Assembly (NCBI GenBank): GCA_033085395.1
Contig: MU853187.1
Coordinates: forward strand, 62,001 to 126,000
Origin: Xanthoparmelia taractica
Taxonomy: Eukaryota > Ascomycota > Lecanoromycetes > Lecanorales > Parmeliaceae
Reading direction: 5' to 3'
Length of the DNA: 64,000 nucleotides
Below are positions 35,239-45,370 of this stretch, one piece after another. The notes under the pieces were generated by a model, which ran no database searches, was not told where the DNA came from, and worked only from the letters and a program-made list of their open reading frames with translations. A program made the position numbers and the translations under genes. How positions within the stretch are numbered: position 1 is the stretch's first letter; every line of letters starts with the position of its first letter.

Positions 35239-36012
35239 ATGGCAGACCAATCCAGTCCCGTCGGCCTAGCCTCCAAATACAACTTCCTCGAAGCGACCAT
35301 TCACCGTCGCTCAACCATCACCACCAAGAAAGAATCGCCCATCCCTGACTCTCGTATTGTCGAGCTGGTTAAACACTCTATTCTCCACACCCCCAGTCCG
35401 TTTCACATCCAGTCCACCCGCGCCGTCGTCCTTCTCCATAAAGATCACGACAAGCTGTGGGACATCGCCCACGAGAATGTCGAGAAGACGGCTCCTCCTC
35501 CGGCACTATACGAGAAACTCACCACCAGTATTAAACTTTACAAAGGAGCGTATGGCTCAGTGAGGCGCCTTGCTCTACTAATTTCCTACCCCGCGGTAAT
35601 AACACTCGCCTTAGATCCTCTTCTACGATGATCCCGAGGCCGTCCAAGACGTTCCCGCCTTTCTCGCGAACCTGATCAAGGATTTCCCGGAGTGGGGCGA
35701 GCACACCAACGGTATAGCTCAGTACATCAGTAAGCGAGCCCCGTGAATCCCCATCTTGATTTTTCCGGCCCTGATCACCGACTCATTGCCTTGGCAGCCT
35801 GGACCGCATTATGCGCCGAAGGCCTCGGCTGCAGCTTGCAGCACTATCAGAAAGGCATCACGGAGCGCATCGCCGCCGAATGGGGTCTACCCGCTCATTG
35901 GGATCTGAAAGCCCAGCTCGTCTTCGGTACGCCGAATGGCCCGCCCCGTGGAGGAGAGAATAAGCAGTTCGCCGACATCGAGCCCAGGGTGAGAGTCTTC
36001 GGTGCTCAGTAA
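35239..36012 (+). CDS. nitroreductase-family protein (Hbn1/Frm2-like)
   Basis: Exons 35239-35559, 35615-35729, 35798-36012 with introns of 55 and 68 bp give 216 aa. This is the usual size for single-domain flavin nitroreductases. Recognisable blocks are FLEATIHRRSTITTKKESPI with the family RRS/T motif near the N terminus, KLYKGAYGSILFYDD across the first junction, and ITWTALCAEGLGCSLQHYQ across the second, ending in a KAQLVFGTP-type strand. Members bind FMN and reduce nitro compounds or quinones with NAD(P)H; fungal Frm2/Hbn1 act in oxidative-stress and fatty-acid responses. The start at 35239 gives MADQSSPVGLASKYNF. A more upstream in-frame ATG at 34945 adds an unrelated N terminus and was not used. 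Confidence 0.85.
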
Positions 36013-37208
36013 GTAGATTGAGGTAGGGAACACAGGGCACGGATTGCGTTGGGTTTATTCTTTAGCTGGATAGAGTACAGAAGAGAGTGGATGAGAGAGA
36101 CTCGATGACTTGGTTCAGAGTAGCACTGCCACCCAACGAGCAATATAAATCCGTACCCTCCGGACGACAATGCCAGAATACTTCCCTCCTTATTCCCCGT
36201 TCAAGCTGAGCTCCTTGATCATCTAATCTCCCGCTGTCCAGATTCTGAAACACAGGGACGCTTTTTCGCAAGAGATTCGTGCTGGAGGCGCCTCAATAGA
36301 TTCATACTTTCACTTACGATTGCAGTTTTTCGCACCACGAGACCGTGAATGCAAACATGCAGCGCAAACAATACCACGCTACACACTTGCAACGACCCAT
36401 TCTGCGAGTAAGTATAGGCTGTTTATTCGGCCTATTCACTTGGTTGGCGGTATCTGACTTATACACAAAGTGAGAAACAAATGGTCCCGTGAAGACTTTA
36501 TCTCCGCGGGAGAGCGAAAAAATCGGTAAATACAAATATCACAAAGCCGCGATGACATGAGGTCCGGGAATGGCAGTTTACAACGGAAGAAGTAGAAGAA
36601 AAGAAAGGTTACGGAGGTGCGGGTCGTCTGTCTTCTTGGCTTGCTCAGGGGAGGTGAACAGTCTCTGTCTCTTGTCAGAAGGTCTGCATATCGCAGAGCG
36701 ATTGAGCTCTCATACATTCATTAAGTTCCGGGGTAGAATCCGCCTCAATGTCTCTTCAACGGCTATGTCAAGCCAGCTATATTCCTGTCCAGTGGATAGG
36801 GACATCAGGTCACCCTTGTAATTGCAAAGCCAGGACTCTCTTTGTGAAGGTGGCCTGTGGTCCTCGATCCAGTTTTGAGATGATTGTACATTTCGTATGA
36901 TTCTTGAATCAGGGACGTCGAGAGAGATATCTGTTCGTACCCGACTCACTAGTTCATCTATGGCGAGCTTCAGTTATACGACCGTGCTTCAGTGGCGAGG
37001 AGGTTGAAATACAAGTTCTTACCGTACTCTTTGAGCTTGTCGTCTATCTTTCTCATCAACACCTCACGAGAGTAGACGGGATCATCAACATTTTGCTCAT
37101 GGTATCGTCTGGAATAGAGTGCAAGTGGCCGATGAATATTATCATCACGATCCATGGCAATGAGATCCTTCTCTAATACGGAAAGCTCATCTTGGCGATA
37201 TAGGACTT

Positions 37209-37377
37209 CGAATAGTGGGACTATGGATTAGTGTGTCTCATGATCCAGTCCCTGTTCCAGATGCATGCGCACATGCGGGGAACACGTGTCTTCGAGAGCA
37301 CTATATGTATGGGTCTCACACCATTAGTTGGCTTCTTATTCGAATTCTTCTCACTTAAAGCAATCGCATTCTTTTAT
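37209..37377 (+). repeat. split direct repeat A1 (left end)
   Basis: 169 bp, matching A2 at 41429-41597 base for base in length. Nearly all differences are G in A1/A in A2 or C in A1/T in A2; one site goes the other way. A1 is the little-mutated copy. Confidence 0.85.
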
Positions 37378-40300
37378 GACCTTTATTCAACTAATTCTAA
37401 ATCATTAAACATCTACATATTAGATTAGCATATATTCTTCTTATCTCATCCACACCTATATCTATTTTAATCTTCTCAATTATTCTATTCTTCTTACGTT
37501 ATAGCTATCGCTATTAAACGCTTTAAAATATTCAAGAAGATCTCTAAGAAGATCTTCAGCAGGTTTAAAGTTCTCGCAAAGATTATCACACTCTCTTTTT
37601 TCTCTCGCTTCGCTCGATCTCGTAAAAATAAGTCTATAATATCAAAAATACTCTCTTTAGAGACTCTTAGCCCAAGCGTAATTAAAAAAATCGATATTAA
37701 AGTTCTTAATTATCGCGATTAAGTCTTAGAGCTAAAAGAATATCTCGTTAAGTATAAATATAATCGTTATAAATAGTATCGAATATATAAGTCACGCTCT
37801 CGCCGTTATTATCGTTATCGTTAATATTATTTATTTAAGTCTAATATTAATTTAGAGGAGAGTAATAATTTTAGAGTCTTTTTTATACATATCGAAGATA
37901 CGCGTCTTTTTCTTAATCTTTATAAACGCTATCGCTTTATTAAGATCAAGTATTTTAAATAAATCTTCTTTAAGACGTTTAAATTCGAAAATTTTATTAA
38001 GTTAAGTCGAGAATACGTTAATCGCGCTAATACGAACGATGCTTATAAAGTTAATAAGATAATATATCTACTATAGTATTTCGAGGTATATAATTAGACT
38101 ATATATTACTATGTATATTTTATAGTAACTATTCGTCTATAGAAAATATTATTAGATTATCGTTTTCGTCTAGCTAAGTTATTAGCTTTATATAAATTTA
38201 ACTTTATTCGTAAGTATTACGATACGTTTATAAACGCATATATCTTAAACGATTAAAACGATTTTATAGTCTAGATTATCGAGAATAGACGTTATAGCGA
38301 TCTTCTACTACGTAAAATAATCGTTCTTAGCGATATTAAGTAAAACTTAGATTCTACTCTTAAATTCTTCGCTATATATCGAAATTTTAATAAGAAACGA
38401 TACTCACGCGAGTACTATTAATATATTTATATCTATCTTAATTATTAGTTAAATTACTTAATAAATATATATTATAAGATTAAAATCGAGATCTTAAGCA
38501 TTAATCTTATCTCGCTTAATAATCGAATTTCGAAATCTAAATAACTCTTAACGCACTCGTAAATACTTATATCACTGCTATATATAATAGAAGAATTCTT
38601 ATATACGCTATACGATTTATTAGATCTAGATCTAATTAACTAAGATTCGTTACGAGTAAAAGATTAAAATCGTTAATTAAAGAATTATCTAGATCTTATA
38701 TTCGTAAAGATTCTTTTGATTATTCTTCGAAAGAAAGCAAAAATCGAATATCGAGATTAAATTCTACGCTATCGCAATTATAATTATTAATTAACTCTCG
38801 TAATATCTAATATATTAATAACGAATCTTTAAAAATAATTTTAGCATAATCGTCTAATCGAGATTAATTCTTAGACGAAATAATAATTCGTTTGCTCGCC
38901 GCTAGAATTAATCTCGAAACACGATAATAATTAAAGACGTATTTATAATCTCTTATTTTTATATGAGATCTTAATTAATAACGATATACTCTAGAACTAA
39001 AGAACTCTAAAATACGCTATATACGATAACGTAGTAACCGTACTATTATAATAAGATTTTAAAGCTTAGTTCGTTAAAAGAGACTTAAAAGACGCTTTTA
39101 AATATATATTAGTCGTAATTTCAAATCAATAATTGCTAGGATTTCACTATAACGATCGCTATTAAATAGAATAATATCTATTCTTCGACCTACGTACGTT
39201 ATTATTCATATTTAATCTATTCGCAAAGACTCTCAATTAAATATTAATAATAATTCTTCTTTAAATTATAATGCTTTATTATCTAGACGATTTCTTCGCT
39301 ATTCTAGCATTAATTAACGATGCGATCGTATACGATTAATAATTCGATCTCGTATATAAAGAATTAGACTTTAAAATTAATCACATTAAGAATATTATAA
39401 GTATTATAGTCGATTTTCTAGGAATTAAGTTCGATAGTATTTTAATATAGATTAGACTCTCTCTCGATAAGCTCGTCCGAGCGAGAAACACGATTAAGAA
39501 TCTTCTAAATCGAGCGATAATCTTATATCGCGAGCTTAAGTTAGCGATCGATTTCTTATTATTTATCGCTAAGATCGTGATCTCAGAGAAAACGTTCTTA
39601 AGATAATTTTTTAATACTATTCGAAGATTTATAGCATTTATTAAAATTATATTATATATAAAGATCGATTTACTATAATAAAAGATCTTTTTAAAAGATT
39701 AAAATAAGCTTAAATTAATTCGTTACGTTATTAGTCGATTAATATAGTATATTTAAATCGACGTATTAGAGATCTTTAATATAAGAGATTATATTCTAAA
39801 GTATCTAAACCTCTTATAGTCGATTTAGAAGACTTTTAATATTTCGATAATTACACGTTATCGTTAAAAGAATATTTAATTCAAAGAAATAAAGGTCGTA
39901 TATTACGTTATTCGACTATAATTACAAAGACTTTAGAAATTACGATTAATGTTATATTACGATAACGACGCATATATTCATGATCTTAGAAAGTTCTCTA
40001 TTCGCGAATTAGTTATAGCTTCACTACGAGATATAATAATACTATTAATTAAATACGATATCTATTTAATCTTAAAATAAATCTTAATTAAGACAAATAA
40101 ACTAATAGATAATTTATTACGCTTTCGATATCGAAAGATCGCTAACGTATATTTATATTTAAGATGTATCTCAATCGCTTCGTAGAGCTAAGGCGAGATC
40201 TATTAGATTTCTAATATAATTAGATCGCATTATTATAAGAGATAGCTCGTCTTCTCTAATAAGATTTAGTCGCAAAGACGCGAAAAACGTATATTATATT

Positions 40301-41266
40301 TATTAAGTTATATAGCGCTTATTACGTTATTAATGAAAGTACTTCTTTCTTTTTAGCGATTGTTAACTCACTCGCTAATTAAATCGTATATTTTAATACG
40401 AGACGAGTTAAGACTAAGATTATTAAGATTTATCTAATAGACGTTAGATTAGCTCACGTTAATATAGAATATAAGAATCTTACGATATTTTATAACTCTT
40501 AGTTATAAAGAATTATTATTAATATTTAACGTTTACGAGACGAGGCTAAGATAAAAGAACGTCGTTTAATTATTAAAGATTTATTATTATAGATATTTAC
40601 TTATATTAGTTAAAAAGACGAGGCCGGAGCAACGCTCTATATAGTCTTTTATCTCGTATTTATCGTATTTCTTCGTATAAGCGAGTTTATATATATCACA
40701 CGTAATCGTAAAAATCGAGACTTTGAGTAATAATTTCTTACTCGTCGCTCGATAAGACTATATAAAAAATATCTCGAACTTATATTTTTAATATTTAAAA
40801 CGAATTTCTTTCGTTAAAAGATAACACTTAATATTATAACGTTAAATAATAACGCTTATATAGTAAAGATCTTACGATATCTCTTTAGATAAAAGATCTT
40901 ATTAAATAATCTCCTCTTTTAATTAAATAAGAGCTCTTTTATTAAAGAGCTAGTTATCGATTAACTTTATTAAATATTAATCTCGTTTAATATAAGAAAT
41001 TATTATTTAGAGCACTTCTTTCGTAGAGAGATTACTACTTTAACACGCGAGACGAGTCTTAATGATAATAAGATTATACTATTAAGACGCTAAAAGTCCG
41101 ATTTCTATTGTCTCTATATTATTACTCACCTCGAGCGAATACTTATTATATTACGAAGATATTAATATCTTTCGTCTTATTAGCGCTAGTGCTAGCGATA
41201 CTCGCATTATTAAATCGTTATACGAAGTCTTTTACGAGATTCTTATATAATATCTTTTAATTATTT

Positions 41267-41429
41267 AAGAGTTTTTTAACGTTAAGACACGTTTAGAAAT
41301 CTATTTAGATCTATTAATGATCTAGCTAAGTCTATTAACTACTAACTTTAACGTTAAAATAACTTAATTAACTATCTATAGTATTACTTAATCTCGATAT
41401 ATATATCTTTATAAATAAAAACACTAATC
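41267..41429 (+). repeat. split direct repeat B1
   Basis: 163 bp, directly abutting A2 (they share one C at 41429). It is the heavily C-to-T/G-to-A mutated copy of B2. Confidence 0.83.
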
Positions 41430-41597
41430 GAATAATAAGACTATAAATTAATATATCTCATAATTTAATCTCTGTTTTAGATATATACATATATACGAAG
41501 AACACGTATCTTCGAGAGCACTATATATATAAGTCTCATATTATTAGTTGGCTTCTTATTCGAATTCTTCTCACTTAGAATAATCGTATTCTTTTAT
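41429..41597 (+). repeat. split direct repeat A2
   Basis: 169 bp copy of A1 carrying dense transitions. It follows B1 immediately, giving the B1A2 block characteristic of Ngaro/PAT-type elements. Confidence 0.83.
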
Positions 41598-41663
41598 CCT
41601 ACCCATCTACGCCTGTATATAGCTATCTAATTAGACACTTTAGATCTATATCGCATAGGTGTA

Positions 41664-41826
41664 GGGAGTTTTCTAGCGCTGAGGCACGTTTAGGGACCCA
41701 TCTAGGCCTGCTAACGACCTAGCTGGGCCTACTAACTACTGACCTTAACGTTGGGACGGCCCAATCAACTATCTACAGTACTGCTTGGTCCCGATGTGTA
41801 TGCCTTCATAAATGAGAACACTAATC
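41664..41826 (+). repeat. split direct repeat B2 (right end)
   Basis: 163 bp copy of B1 with normal base composition, ending CACTAATC against the DUF6594 host exon. Confidence 0.85.
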
Positions 41827-42123
41827 CCTGGCTCGGACAAAACCATATTTCCTGGCTATGAGAAAGTTGTTGTCGCTTTTGTTAAAGGCTGCCAACTGAG
41901 GATAACCTATGGGGTGATCGTCGACTATAGGGTGGCTCTTGTGGTCAGCGAATGAATGATTGATGCGTTCGACTTTACCCTGAGGCTTGACTGGCGCTTG
42001 CTTCCCGAAGCTAGCAGCCAATTCAACAAAAACCCTCAAGTCTTCGCAACGGCACAGATTGTTAGCATCGCCCTTCTTGGGGTTCTTACTTCTTTGAATG
42101 AGCATGGGTCTTCCGTCCGACAT

Positions 42124-43174
42124 CCGATGCCTGGGTGGTAGACGTGAGCCTTCATTTGCGGAGCGATGTCTCTGCTAGTAGGTCTTTTATTTTGGACCAA
42201 AAAGTCCCATACCTGCTACCTGGAATGGGTTGGAAAGAAGCTCGAAGCATTCCATATGTATGGTAAGGTACCGACCTGCTTCAGAGACTATGCTTGCCTC
42301 ATTCCTCTCTACGCTTGGGCCCTCCCCATCACCATTCTCCAAATCGACAAATTCGTCCACGCTTGCTCGGTTTGACCCATTCCAATGATCACAATCAAAT
42401 CCAAAGAAGATGTCTGCACTGATAGTTGTTATTGGACTCGTCAACGCTACCGGACGTGGGCTCAACGTATCACAAGCGCTGGACATTGGTATTCTGTATT
42501 GCTATCGACCTACACTACGATATATGAAAGCGGTACGGCCAAAATGTCAGCACAGTATCCGTTTGGAAATTTTCTATGGCGACTCTGCAGAAATGAACCT
42601 AGGCGCTCTCCGTCTCAGCTAGTTGCATCTTAGGTGCATGGAACCCTCTCCAAAAGGTCAGTGATGACTAATGTTCAGCGAGAATGACAGAGGTACCAGG
42701 ATCGTTTTGGTAGAAGATTGATTGGATCTATGGAAGCAAGATCTACCTTACTTAACTGGGAATGACTAACCAGACTTAGTCGCCACTTTCACAAAGTACC
42801 GAATACGATAGTCTGACAAAAGATATTGGGCAATGACATGACTGACAGACTGATGGTTTAGAGGTTTCGCTCGTTGTGCCAACGGTTACGAGAGAGCTTC
42901 GCTATAAGAACCAACCATAAAGAGCATAAACCACTACTCTCAAACCCCTAAATATGCCTTCATCGTCGATTTGCCCAAACGCACGTTCCAAAGCATCAAC
43001 AACATCGCTCCTTCCATCCGCGTTTTCTCCAGCCAAACAAAACATCACTACCTATCCTGTCCCAAAAGTAAACAATACAATCAAACCCCAGCAAAATCTC
43101 ACCGCGCACGCCTCCATCGCACACCCAAAAATACTACACCACCGCAAACCCACCCACAAACAAATCTCTCAACC
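42124..43174. other. upstream region of the disrupted gene; possible decayed coding fragment
   Basis: A minus-strand frame at 42486-42187 has protein-like texture (FGFDCDHWNGSNRASVDEFV, then an acidic segment), but no start, splice partners or family could be identified. It may be a remnant of another gene. The remaining sequence holds nothing recognisable. Confidence 0.3.
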
Positions 43175-43970
43175 CTACAAGCTATAATTCAAGCCATCCG
43201 GTGCCTGGAACCCTCTATCAGCCCCCTTCCCCTTCCACTTCGGCCTCCCCTTACCCTGCTCCTCTGTGCCCTCCACCTCCGGACCAAACGTAACCTTCTT
43301 CTTCCCCCTCCCCACAACAAACGCCTTTCCGACCATTTCTTTAAACCTCACCTCTATAAAATCGTACCCACCCCCACTCCGCATCATCAACCCTAGCACC
43401 ACCTCCAAATTCTCCTCCGTCAGCTGCGTCGTGCTTGGGAACGCCAACCTATCTGGCTGCTGGGCGATGAGCGGTGGTACGCCCCAGTGCACAATCAGGC
43501 AGTCAAGAATCGCGGTCCCGGGTACCGGGTACATATTGTTAGGGTTTTCGGTTTCGCGGAGGCTTTGGATAGCGGTTTTTGAGAGGAAGGAAAGCGTGAG
43601 GGATTGTGAGATAGGATGAGGGACGGTGATGAAGGCATGGTTGTTGGGGCCGGTGGGATGTTGGTGTTGGATTAGGAGGGGGAGGGGAAGGGGGATGCTG
43701 GGCTGTAATGGGGTGGATGGCGTGGGTGATGGTGGGGGACTGGCGGGCCCTTGTTGACGAGAGGAAGGGAGGGGGAGATTGTCAACCATGAGTGCTCTGC
43801 TTCCCCTCTGTCTGAGGCAGGGAAAAAGGCGGATGTTGAGGGTCGATGGGTTTTTTGTACTGACTGGTGTTGTCGGGACTCATAGCTGGCGGCCCGTTTG
43901 ACAAACACGGGAGTGAGCTCGTGGGATGTGGAGGGAGCTGGTAGGCCGCATTGTTTGCTATGCTGTTCAT
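43175..43970 (-). CDS. hypothetical proline-rich protein
   Basis: Preferred model: exons 43970-43861 and 43811-43175, intron 49 bp (GTACAA...CTGCCTCAG with a pyrimidine tract), 248 aa. A simpler alternative starts at 43789 in the same frame (204 aa). The first half is proline/serine-rich. The second half (TAILDCLIVHWGVPPLIAQQ; TEENLEVVLGLMMRSGGGYD; FKEMVGKAFVVGRGKKKVTF) looks like a small folded domain with a basic tail. No known family is recognised. It lies 1.4 kb from the P450 of the polyketide cluster, and membership in that cluster is not supported by any motif. Confidence 0.5.
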
Positions 43971-45370
43971 TTCGTCAGGATATCTAACTCTTATTTTCGC
44001 AGAATGGTAATCTTACGGTTGGGGGGACTGGTTCATGCATGAGACTCCAAAGTGCCTTCTAATATATCGCTGCGCACGGCTTTGACTGCACGAGGTCCAG
44101 GGGTCAAGATCACTCACAATAGAGCCGGGCTACATGATGTGTACCTTGACTTGTCGACAGCATGACTGCCTATTGGGTGCCTTATCCTCCGTTTCTCCTA
44201 CTTGTGTGTCCGTCAGCGTTTTTTGACAACATTGGTCTACAGTAGTCAGTATTCATCGCTTAGAACGTACACAGATGGCTTAGCTACCAAGACAGGTCAT
44301 GAACGGAGGCAAGTAGATGTAGCACAAAGATAGGGGTGGTCTCCATGCTCCTTTATATCCATTTCAATCAGACAGCGCACGGGCAGCCGGTCTACTTCCA
44401 GGAATGGCTGCGAGCCTGCACCATAATAGAGAAGGTAGAGCCGAGGTTCGAACAAATTTCTACTAGCCGGGTGAGGCTATGGAGTCCTAATCTTTGACAT
44501 GAAGATCTATGTAAGAATGCGATGATGGAGTCAGTTGAAGGTTCAAGGTTTCGCAACGATTCAGAGTCAACCAGCTTGAAAAAGCACAATGGTTCGCCGA
44601 GCACTCACCCCTTCAATAGCCCATAAAAGTCCCAGCTACATAATCCATCTCGTCTCGACACGAAAGTCGCAGCTATATAATCCACCTGGACTCGACATGG
44701 AAGTAGATATGGAGATCGCAGGACATGCTGCTTACTTATTCCTTGATTCCTACTACTAATGAAGCGGTAACGGGGTTCTTCGGGTCTAAATGTGCTTCAC
44801 TGTGCTGATATGTGAGGGACGGAAAAGAAGAGGGGGAGGGGGAGGGGGGTGAAAGGGAAGGGGAGGTCATGTTATGAAACTGAAGGAGATGGAGAGGGGC
44901 GTGTCGTATCTTTGAGATCTAGGTATATACGTACAGGGGTGCCGTGATGTGTTGTAGTCGTGCGGGAAGGCGATGGGTGGGATGGCGATGGGAGAGGAAG
45001 GAAAGGGAAGGAAAGGGGAGGAAAGGGGAGAAAGAATATCTTCACGATTATTGAGAAAGGCGAACGTTGAGAAGATGGGATGATTCTATGGGAGCTCAAT
45101 TTGCGAGCGATGGAGGGGGTTTAGGTAGATATATAGGTTACTCGGTGAGCCGTAACATTCGCTAGCATCGCCAAATATTTTGTCATCCATTCGGGGGTTA
45201 TTTACTCGTCAGCGACAAATATCAGACTCCGTCCTAGATGGAACTGTCTATCATGACATGACAAGTCTCTCGCGAGGTAGAAAAGTATAGAAGAGTTAAG
45301 AAAAAAAGAATTGGCGCTGCAGCCACGCAATCTGCGTCCTTCATATCCTAGAGTCCGTCTTGCGTACATC
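43971..45370. other. intergenic, purine-rich tract and a short tandem duplication
   Basis: No supported gene. A GA/GGGA-rich tract runs from about 44820 to 45030. A 37-bp tandem duplication is listed separately. Confidence 0.5.
44626..44700. repeat. 37-38-bp imperfect tandem duplication
   Basis: Units at 44626-44662 and 44663-44700 share AAAGTC-CAGCTA-ATAATCCA-CT and CTCGACA, differing at several positions. Confidence 0.75.

Larger units (their letters stand above)
37207..41826 (+). mobile_element. tyrosine-recombinase (DIRS/Ngaro/PAT-like) retrotransposon, hypermutated
   Basis: About 4620 bp, very AT-rich between about 37470 and 41590, with every frame broken by stops. Plus-strand translation still shows a gag-like part (about 37900-38420), a reverse transcriptase (about 38990-39650) with FVKRDLKDAFKYI, LLGFHYNDRY, FNLFAKTLN and a YYLDDFFAIL catalytic motif, an RNase-H-like stretch (about 39900-40150), and a C-terminal recombinase (about 40300-41250) with ATLYIVFYLVF, FLRISEF and FLTRRSIRLY. 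This is the RT-RH-YR order of DIRS-superfamily elements. The terminal repeats have the split-direct-repeat layout A1-ORFs-B1A2-B2, typical of the PAT/Ngaro group. There is no target-site duplication. No intact ORF remains. Confidence 0.82.
36578..42123 (-). pseudogene. DUF6594-family gene split by a retrotransposon
   Basis: The 5' part (42123-41827, 99 codons) runs MSDGRPML to GYPQLAAFNKSDNNFLIARK and YGFVRAR, then stops 2 codons inside the mobile element. The frame resumes at 37206 with VLYRQDELSVLEKDLIAMDR. Introns at 37022-36958 and 36715-36665 join KLKEY-DELVSRVRTD and ILPRNLMN-RLFTSPEQAKK in frame, with a stop at 36578. The order (GYPQLAAF, RAR-VLYRQDEL, KLKEYDELV, QNWIEDHRPPSQRE, EYSWLD, KKTDDPH) fits DUF6594 proteins, uncharacterised fungal proteins that usually end in transmembrane helices. 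Those C-terminal helices are not visible here. Apart from the insertion the reading frame is undamaged, which suggests a recent disruption. It cannot make the full protein unless the 4.6 kb is removed. Confidence 0.8.

Noticed and set aside
36958..37022. Frameshift in the DUF6594 remnant
   Set aside because: The apparent frame change is a normal GT-AG intron that joins KLKEY to DELVSRVRTD in frame.
37207..41826. LTR (Copia or Gypsy) retrotransposon
   Set aside because: Terminal repeats are not A-B at both ends but A1...B1A2...B2. A recombinase rather than integrase follows the RT, and there is no target duplication.
41821..42123. Independent 100-aa gene
   Set aside because: It is the 5' exon of the DUF6594 gene, ending 2 codons inside the mobile element.
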